Positions 59,199 to 64,000 of a DNA stretch of 64,000 nucleotides are shown here, piece after piece (within the stretch, counting starts at the first letter, position 1; the number at the start of each line of letters is the position of its first letter). The stretch comes from Hymenobacter aquaticus. GTDB lineage: Bacteria > Bacteroidota > Bacteroidia > Cytophagales > Hymenobacteraceae. The DNA lies in contig NZ_SRLC01000001.1 of assembly GCF_004765605.1 (NCBI RefSeq), positions 2,604,001-2,668,000 on the forward strand, written 5' to 3'. A model generated the notes under the pieces. The model ran no database searches, was not told where the DNA came from, and saw only the letters and a program-made list of their open reading frames with translations. The position numbers and the translations under genes are program-made.

Positions 59199-59762
59199 AT
59201 GAAGTTTCTCGTTATGGCCCTGGGCAACATTGGGCCCGAATACGCCGACACCCGCCACAACATCGGCTTTATGGTGGCCGATTACCTGGCCGCCAAGCAC
59301 GACGCCCGGTTTGAGCTCAAGCGCCACGCTTTCGTTACCGAAATCAAGCACAAAGGCAAAACCCTGGTGCTGGTGAAGCCGACAACCTACATGAACCTGA
59401 GTGGCAAAGCCGCCGCCCACTACCTGACCAGCGAGAAAATTCCGAAGGAGAACATGGTGGTCGTGACGGATGATCTGGCCCTGCCCTTCGGCAAGCTGCG
59501 GCTGAAAGGCAAAGGCTCGGCCGGCGGCCACAACGGCCTGAAGCACATTCAGGAAACCCTGGGCACCGACGAATATGCCCGCCTGCGCTTCGGCGTGGAT
59601 GCCAACTTCCCCAAGGGCCGGCAGGTAGACTATGTGCTGGACCCGTTTTCAGCCGACGAGAAAATTGACCTGCCGCTGCGCATCGAAAAAGCCGCCGACG
59701 CTATTCTGGCCTTTGCCACCATTGGCCTGGAGCGTGCCATGAACGTGGTAAACACGAAATAA
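59199..59762 (+). CDS. pth: Peptidyl-tRNA hydrolase
   Basis: 187 residues. It frees tRNA from prematurely released peptidyl-tRNA. Family marks: MALGNIGPEYADTRHNIGFMVAD with the catalytic His20, KPTTYMNLSGKAA, VVVTDDLALPFGKLRLKGKGSAGGHNGLKHI. The start matches the family; length is normal. Confidence 0.97.
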   Translation: MKFLVMALGNIGPEYADTRHNIGFMVADYLAAKHDARFELKRHAFVTEIKHKGKTLVLVKPTTYMNLSGKAAAHYLTSEKIPKENMVVVTDDLALPFGKLRLKGKGSAGGHNGLKHIQETLGTDEYARLRFGVDANFPKGRQVDYVLDPFSADEKIDLPLRIEKAADAILAFATIGLERAMNVVNTK

Positions 59763-59800
59763 TGTGCTAATGTGCTGATGTGGGGAATATGCTAAATGAT
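59762..59800 (+). repeat. Single-sided TGTGCTAA unit array after pth
   Basis: ATGTGCTAATGTGCTGATGT followed by GGGGAATATGCTAAATGATG. It is the same unit as at 36457 and 54219 but with no clear inverse arm within the next 100 bases, so it may be a decayed or half copy. Confidence 0.55.
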
Positions 59801-59862
59801 GTTCTGCCCTTGCGAGCTTGCTCAGCAATCCGTCCTCAGCAATGCCTGAGCTTTCCCAAAAG

Positions 59863-59899
59863 AAAAGCCCCATCCTCTGATGCAGAGGATGGGGCTTTT
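59863..59899. terminator. Bidirectional terminator
   Basis: A 17-bp stem AAAAGCCCCATCCTCTG, loop ATG, and complement ending CTTTT. It lies three bases beyond the stop of the small minus-strand gene and 100 bases after pth, serving both directions. Confidence 0.9.
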
Positions 59900-59902
59900 C
59901 AG

Positions 59903-60082
59903 TTATAGGGCCGCTATTATCAGCAGAACCACAAGGGAAATAATGACTGCATATGCATTGTAGTCAGGATCATCCGCTATGAGGGTTTTATAGGGAATCT
60001 TTCCTCGGTGCCAAAACCAGCGTATTCCAGCACCTGGATACGAAAGCAAAAAAGTCATTACAATTTCTGCTATCAGCTCCAT
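59903..60082 (-). CDS. Small membrane protein (59 residues) downstream of metG
   Basis: ATG at 60082 to TAA at 59903: MELIAEIVMTFLLSYPGAGI then RWFWHRGKIPYKTLIADDPD and a C-terminal hydrophobic segment YNAYAVIISLVVLLIIAAL. It starts 17 bases after the metG stop on the same strand and ends directly at a strong terminator, so it is the last gene of the metG transcript. The aromatic-basic centre (RWFWHRGK) and the hydrophobic tail suggest a single-span protein, N-terminus amphipathic. I recognise no family, although small 'hypothetical membrane' proteins with an RW(x)WHRG-like segment occur in Hymenobacter-type genomes as far as I recall. Confidence 0.65.
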   Translation of the reverse strand: MELIAEIVMTFLLSYPGAGIRWFWHRGKIPYKTLIADDPDYNAYAVIISLVVLLIIAAL

Positions 60083-60099
60083 TATTACCTTTTGCTCTA

Positions 60100-62145
60100 C
60101 TACGCCACGTGGCTGCCGGGGCGCACGGGCTGGCCGGGCTGCATCAGTTGCAGAGAGCCATCGGCGTTTTCGGCCAGCAGCAGCATGCCCTGGCTTTGGA
60201 TGCCTTTGATTTCGCGCGGGGCCAGGTTCAGCAGCACCAGCACCTGCTGGCCGACCAACGCTTCGGGAATGAAGTGCTCGGCAATGCTACTGACGATGGT
60301 GCGCTGGTCGAGGCCAGTGTCGACGGTGAGCTTGAGCAGCTTCTTGGTTTTGGCCACTTTTTCGGCGGCTACCACCGTGCCCACGCGCAAGTCCATGCGG
60401 CCGAAGTCGTCGAAGCTGATGTCTTCCTTGGCGGGCTCTACTACCGCGTTGGCCAGCTCGTTGGCTTTCTTGGTGTCGAGCAGCTTCTGCACCTGGGCTT
60501 CCACCGTAGCATCCTCAATTTTGTCGAAGAGCAGCGCGGCGGCCCCGATTTCGTGGCCGGCGGCCAGCGTGTCGGGGCGGCCGGCGGCTTGCCAGCTGCC
60601 TTTTTCCACGCGCAGCATCTGGCCCAGCGTCGCGGCCGAAGCGGGCAGGAACGGCTCCATCAGCGTCACCAGGCCGGCGGCAATCTGCAGGGCGACGTGC
60701 AGCACGGTGCCGGTGCGGGCCTCGTCGGTTTTGATTAATTTCCAGGGCTCGGTTTCGGCCAGGTATTTATTGCCGACGCGCGTCAGATTCATCAACTCGT
60801 TCAGCGCGTCGCGGAACCGGTAATTGTCGATCAGCTCGCCGATGCGCTGCGGAAATTCAGCCAGCTGCGCCAGGGCTTCCTGGTCGATGGGCTGCAACTC
60901 GCCGCCAATGGCCGGGACGTTGCCGCCGAAGAATTTGTGGGTGAGCACCACGGCGCGGTTCACGAAATTGCCCAGGTTGGCCACCAGCTCGTTGTTGTTG
61001 CGGGCCTGAAAATCCTTCCAGGTAAAATCGTTGTCCTTCGTCTCGGGCGCGTTGGCGCAGAGCACGTAGCGCAGCACGTCGGCTTTGCCGGGAAAATCCT
61101 GCAGGTACTCGTGCAGCCACACGGCCCAGTTGCGCGAGGTGCTGATTTTGTCGCCTTCCAGGTTCAGAAATTCGTTGGCCGGCACGTTGTCGGGCAGAAT
61201 ATAGTCGCCGTGGGCCTTGAGCATCGCCGGGAAGATGATGCAGTGGAACACGATGTTATCCTTGCCGATAAAGTGCACCAGCTTGGTGCCGGCATCTTTC
61301 CAGTAGGTTTCCCAAGTGTCGGGCAGTAAATCCTTGGTGGCCGAAATGTAGCCGATAGGCGCGTCGAACCACACGTAGAGCACTTTGCCCTCGGCGCCTT
61401 CCACGGGCACGGGCACGCCCCAGTCCAGGTCGCGCGTCACGGCGCGGGGCTGCAGGCCCTGGTCAATCCAGGATTTGCACTGCCCGTACACGTTGGCTTT
61501 CCAGTCGGCTTTGTGGCCTTCCACAATCCACTCGCGCAGCCAGGGCTCGTACTGGTCGAGGGGCAGATACCAGTGCTTGGTTTCGCGCAGCACGGGCTGG
61601 TTGCCGCTGAGCATGCTGCGCGGCGAAATCAATTCGGTGGGGCTCAGCGAGGAGCCGCATTTTTCGCACTGGTCGCCGTAGGCATTTTCGTTGCCGCAAT
61701 TCGGGCAGGTGCCCACGATGTAGCGGTCGGCCAGAAATTGCTCGGCTTTCTCGTCGTAATACTGCTGCGAGGTTTGCTCAATGAATTTGCCTTCCTCGTA
61801 CAGCTTTTTGAAAAAGCCGCTGGCTACTTCGCTGTGCGTTTTCGACGAGGTGCGCGAATAAATATCGAACGACACGCCAAAATCGGCGAAGGAGTCGCGG
61901 ATAATGGCGTGGTACTTATCCACTACCTGCTGCGGGGTCACGCCTTCCTTCTGCGCCCGAATGGTAATAGGCACGCCGTGCTCGTCGGAGCCGCAAATAA
62001 ATTTAACGTCGCGACCGGCGGCGCGCAGGTAGCGGACGTAAATATCCGCCGGCAAATACACGCCGGCCAGGTGCCCGATGTGCACGGGCCCATTGGCGTA
62101 GGGCAGCGCGGCAGTGACGGTATACCGCTGAGGATCAGACTGCAT
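60100..62145 (-). CDS. metG: Methionyl-tRNA synthetase with C-terminal tRNA-binding domain
   Basis: 681 residues. Class I synthetase: [14 protein letters not shown] (HIGH, 22-25) and [11 protein letters not shown] (the KMSKS site as KISTS). A zinc knuckle [20 protein letters not shown] lies near residue 150. After the anticodon-binding helical domain, the last ~110 residues are an OB-fold tRNA-binding domain ([17 protein letters not shown] ... [21 protein letters not shown]) as in dimeric MetRS. It charges initiator and elongator tRNA-Met. A small hairpin (CCCGGCTA/TAGCCGGG at 62194-62215) lies in the upstream region. Confidence 0.97.
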   Translation of the reverse strand: MQSDPQRYTVTAALPYANGPVHIGHLAGVYLPADIYVRYLRAAGRDVKFICGSDEHGVPITIRAQKEGVTPQQVVDKYHAIIRDSFADFGVSFDIYSRTSSKTHSEVASGFFKKLYEEGKFIEQTSQQYYDEKAEQFLADRYIVGTCPNCGNENAYGDQCEKCGSSLSPTELISPRSMLSGNQPVLRETKHWYLPLDQYEPWLREWIVEGHKADWKANVYGQCKSWIDQGLQPRAVTRDLDWGVPVPVEGAEGKVLYVWFDAPIGYISATKDLLPDTWETYWKDAGTKLVHFIGKDNIVFHCIIFPAMLKAHGDYILPDNVPANEFLNLEGDKISTSRNWAVWLHEYLQDFPGKADVLRYVLCANAPETKDNDFTWKDFQARNNNELVANLGNFVNRAVVLTHKFFGGNVPAIGGELQPIDQEALAQLAEFPQRIGELIDNYRFRDALNELMNLTRVGNKYLAETEPWKLIKTDEARTGTVLHVALQIAAGLVTLMEPFLPASAATLGQMLRVEKGSWQAAGRPDTLAAGHEIGAAALLFDKIEDATVEAQVQKLLDTKKANELANAVVEPAKEDISFDDFGRMDLRVGTVVAAEKVAKTKKLLKLTVDTGLDQRTIVSSIAEHFIPEALVGQQVLVLLNLAPREIKGIQSQGMLLLAENADGSLQLMQPGQPVRPGSHVA

Positions 62146-62288
62146 ATGAAGAGAAAAATCAGAAATTCAAGAAAGAAAAAAGCGGTTTTTACACCCGGCT
62201 ATTCGCGTAGCCGGGCACAAAGAAACAAGGATTTAAAAGTATTGCCGACCGCCCAAAACCTTAACATAGCCCGACCGGTAAATACGGT

Positions 62289-62296
62289 TACATTTG
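62289..62296 (+). promoter_or_regulatory. -7 element upstream of the basic protein
   Basis: TACATTTG (TAnnTTTG), 67 bases before the ATG at 62363. The -33 box is not seen. The alternative TTG start at 62294 would lie inside this box, which favours the ATG. Confidence 0.5.
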
Positions 62297-62362
62297 AGCG
62301 CAACGGCACCGTTTTTACCGCGGTTTTCAGGCCGGCTTCTTCCACTTATTTCCTCCGTTCCC

Positions 62363-62950
62363 ATGAAAAATTCTGCTCCGGATCAGCCCGCGAAAAAAGC
62401 GAAGAAAGATCCAGCACAAAAGGCTCAGCGTAAAGCCGATAAAGCCGCTACCCGCGCGTCGGCAGCCCTCACCGATAAGCGGGCCGAGAAAAAAGCCAGC
62501 CAGAAAAAATCGTTGAAGGCGGCGGCCAAGCAGCTGCAAAAGGAGTTGGATCTGCGGATGAAGGAAGTCGTCGACCGGATCCGCAAAGAAACGAAAGCCA
62601 AGCTGAAGGAAGTGGTGAAAGATGCCACCAAGCGTCTGGACGTCGACACGGAGCGCCTGTTTGAGGAAGCCTTGCACACCATCGTGCGCCACTACGACGG
62701 CACCCCATCCGAAGCCGCCTCCGACAGCATTGCGACGGTAAGCCCCGCCGCACCAGCCAGCACCAGCAACCGTAGCCGGCCGGCGCAAAGTGCCGCCAGT
62801 GTCGCCAGCCCCGCCCGCAAAGCGCGGCCCACCGCCACGGCAAAGCCGGCTCCTGCCCGCCCGGCCAGCGCACCAGCCCGCGTGAGGAAACCCGCGCCGG
62901 CCGTGAAGCCAGAGGCCACCGAACCAGCAGCTGGCGAGGCGGGCAGCTAA
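62363..62950 (+). CDS. Ala/Lys/Pro-rich basic protein, histone H1-like tail
   Basis: 195 residues from the ATG at 62363. Residues 8-60 are Lys/Ala-rich (KKAKKDPAQKAQRKADKAA; RAEKKASQKKSLKAAAKQ), residues 60-115 form a likely coiled coil (LDLRMKEVVDRIRKETKAKLKEVVKDATKRL), and the C-terminal 80 residues are a Pro/Ala/Arg/Lys low-complexity tail (ARKARPTATAKPAPARPA). The composition resembles histone H1-like nucleoid proteins and AlgP. DNA or RNA binding is inferred from charge only. It is divergent from metG. Confidence 0.65.
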   Translation: MKNSAPDQPAKKAKKDPAQKAQRKADKAATRASAALTDKRAEKKASQKKSLKAAAKQLQKELDLRMKEVVDRIRKETKAKLKEVVKDATKRLDVDTERLFEEALHTIVRHYDGTPSEAASDSIATVSPAAPASTSNRSRPAQSAASVASPARKARPTATAKPAPARPASAPARVRKPAPAVKPEATEPAAGEAGS

Positions 62951-63012
62951 TCAGCCTCCTACCCTGGCACTACCCGGCCGGTTTCCCCACGCGGGAAGCC
63001 GGCCGGTTGCGT

Positions 63013-63369
63013 TTAGGGCAGCCGATGCGTGGTGTCGAGGGGGGCTCCGTTGAGGCGGCGCAGCCGGGTTTCGGGCGTGGTGTTGTTGGGGTCGTTGGTA
63101 TTCACGTTTTCCACCCGCTTGCGGGAGTTGATGCCGCTGGCCTGCTCGCGCACCGGCACGCGGCCGGGCGTGGCATCGGGCACCGAGCCGCCGTAGCCGG
63201 CATTGCTGTTGTAGGCGGCCTGCCGGTCGGCGTCGGTGCGGATGGTGGCGGGCAGCGGGGCACGGTCGACCTCGGCGGTGCTTTCCTGAGAAGCAGTGCA
63301 GGCGGCCAGCCAACCGGCGCTGAGCAGCAGCGCCATTCGGCCTAAGGAAACTGATGAGAGAGGTGACAT
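63013..63369 (-). CDS. Small lipoprotein, unknown function
   Basis: 118 residues from the ATG at 63369; a GTG two codons earlier is possible. The lipobox is GWLAAC (Cys24). The mature part is hydrophilic and probably disordered (TIRTDADRQAAYNSNAGYGG; RKRVENVNTNDPNNTTPETRL). No domain is recognised. Confidence 0.65.
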   Translation of the reverse strand: MSPLSSVSLGRMALLLSAGWLAACTASQESTAEVDRAPLPATIRTDADRQAAYNSNAGYGGSVPDATPGRVPVREQASGINSRKRVENVNTNDPNNTTPETRLRRLNGAPLDTTHRLP

Positions 63370-63433
63370 GGCCACATAGTTAGGGCCGCCCAGCGTGGGC
63401 GGCCCTCCTACAACGCGCGGCGGCCGGGAGAAG

Positions 63434-64000
63434 TTAGCTGCCCGCCGAAACGGGCACTGCCGCGGCGCTCATGCTCTGCCGGATTCCGTCCCACAGCGCC
63501 ACCCGGGCCTGCATGCACCGCACCGACACTTCGCGGCACTCCTCCCATTTCTGCTCGGTAGAGCCGCATAGCTCCCGCACCATCTGCTCGGCTAGGGGCG
63601 TGTGCACCTCCTCATCAAGCTGAATGTGGCGGTTCAGGTAGTAAATAAACGTTTCGAGCTGCCCGGGGAAGCGCTGCCCCAGGTCGGCTACCAAGTGGCG
63701 GAACATATCCGGAATAACGTCTTCGCGCCCGAAGGTGAAGGCCGCCGCCACCGCGTGCGACTGGCCGGAGTTGATAACATTGAAGGTGCTGAGCACGAAC
63801 TGCTGCACGGCGTAGGGCACGTTGGCCTTCAGCAGCGCCATTTCGACCGACTCGCCCACCGACAAAGCATCCAGCAGCTTGCGGATGGGCTGGGTGTCGG
63901 CCCCGCACTCGTCCATGGCCCGCAGGTACAGCTCGAAGTGGCTGGCCGGCTGCCCGTGCTGGTCCACGTCGGTTTCCTCTTCCAACACGATTTCGTTGAT
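63434..64000 (-). CDS. DUF3050 family protein (5' end beyond window)
   Basis: The minus frame runs in from the window edge (INEIVLEEETDVDQHGQP) to a stop at 63434; at least 188 residues, N-terminus missing. Family pattern: SHFELYLRAMDECGADTQPI, AFTFGREDVIPDMF, FIYYLNRHIQLDEEVHTPLA and VALWDGIRQ. DUF3050 proteins have a heme-oxygenase-like helical fold with His/Glu residues that could bind metal (here RHIQLDEEVH). The reaction is unknown. The window holds only the C-terminal part. Confidence 0.85.
   Translation of the reverse strand: MNEIVLEEETDVDQHGQPASHFELYLRAMDECGADTQPIRKLLDALSVGESVEMALLKANVPYAVQQFVLSTFNVINSGQSHAVAAAFTFGREDVIPDMFRHLVADLGQRFPGQLETFIYYLNRHIQLDEEVHTPLAEQMVRELCGSTEQKWEECREVSVRCMQARVALWDGIRQSMSAAAVPVSAGS

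Noticed and set aside
62194..62215. Hairpin upstream of metG as a T-box or other riboswitch
   Set aside because: Only one short stem is visible, with no T-box sequence or specifier loop; it may be a terminator-like stem or a chance palindrome.

Overview
The window looks like chromosome of a high-G+C member of the Bacteroidota, most likely a Hymenobacter-type Cytophagales. The pointers are Por/type IX secretion sorting domains at the C-termini of secreted proteins, several DUF3857, S46-peptidase, IPExxxVDY and DUF3160 family proteins, a stand-alone atpD-atpC pair, the acpP-fabF-rnc order, and promoters of the Bacteroidota type (TTTG-N19-TAnnTTTG) in front of rpsT, atpD and tRNA-Gln. Most of the sequence is housekeeping genes and envelope or secreted proteins. 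No integrase, transposase, phage gene or CRISPR array was found.

Layout. 1-1773 (minus): 3' part missing, a secreted repeat (SBBP-like) protein. About 2090-4453: a strikingly AT-rich two-gene island, an ABC/OLD-type AAA ATPase followed by a DUF4435 (TOPRIM-like) protein, which I read as a PARIS-type (AriA/AriB) anti-phage system; this is the main accessory system in the window. 4485-5968: terminator, two 38-bp palindromes in front of a helix-turn-helix gene, and a small unknown gene. 6199-16096: MFS transporter, a DUF3857/transglutaminase-like gene pair, an orphan propeptide-like protein and a large T9SS-secreted metalloprotease. 16180-21619 (minus): an outer-membrane barrel with an exported ComEA-like helix-hairpin-helix domain, its small barrel partner, and an S46 dipeptidyl-peptidase. 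21749-25056: yidD, a lipoprotein, lgt, and an ECF sigma factor with a small membrane protein. 25260-31866: nadE, rnc, fabF, acpP (minus), then an IPExxxVDY protein and pyk (plus).

31947-39368: a T9SS protein, rpsT, an MFS transporter, a YheT-type hydrolase, rsmG, an ECF sigma factor and a glycosyltransferase. 39571-42928: tgt (lacking the usual zinc cysteines), an LptF/LptG permease and an EamA transporter. 42931-47957 (minus): a DUF3160 protein, a CapA-like protein and ispE. 48134-50629: a compact sugar operon (phosphoglycosyl transferase, PglD-like acetyltransferase, DegT aminotransferase) resembling the C-D-E part of a bacillosamine pathway. 50821-55838: a membrane protein, a Cys/Met PLP enzyme, a TPR protein, atpC and atpD (all minus). 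56042-59762: tRNA-Gln, prs, a lipoprotein, rplY and pth. 59903-64000: a previously easy-to-miss 59-residue membrane protein behind metG, an Ala/Lys/Pro-rich basic protein, a lipoprotein and a DUF3050 protein cut by the window edge.

A second theme is intergenic DNA: many gaps carry large inverted repeats whose arms are themselves built from degenerate 7-11 bp units. At least five unrelated unit sequences show this same architecture (5990, 27251, 39455, 40706, 41892, 54219).
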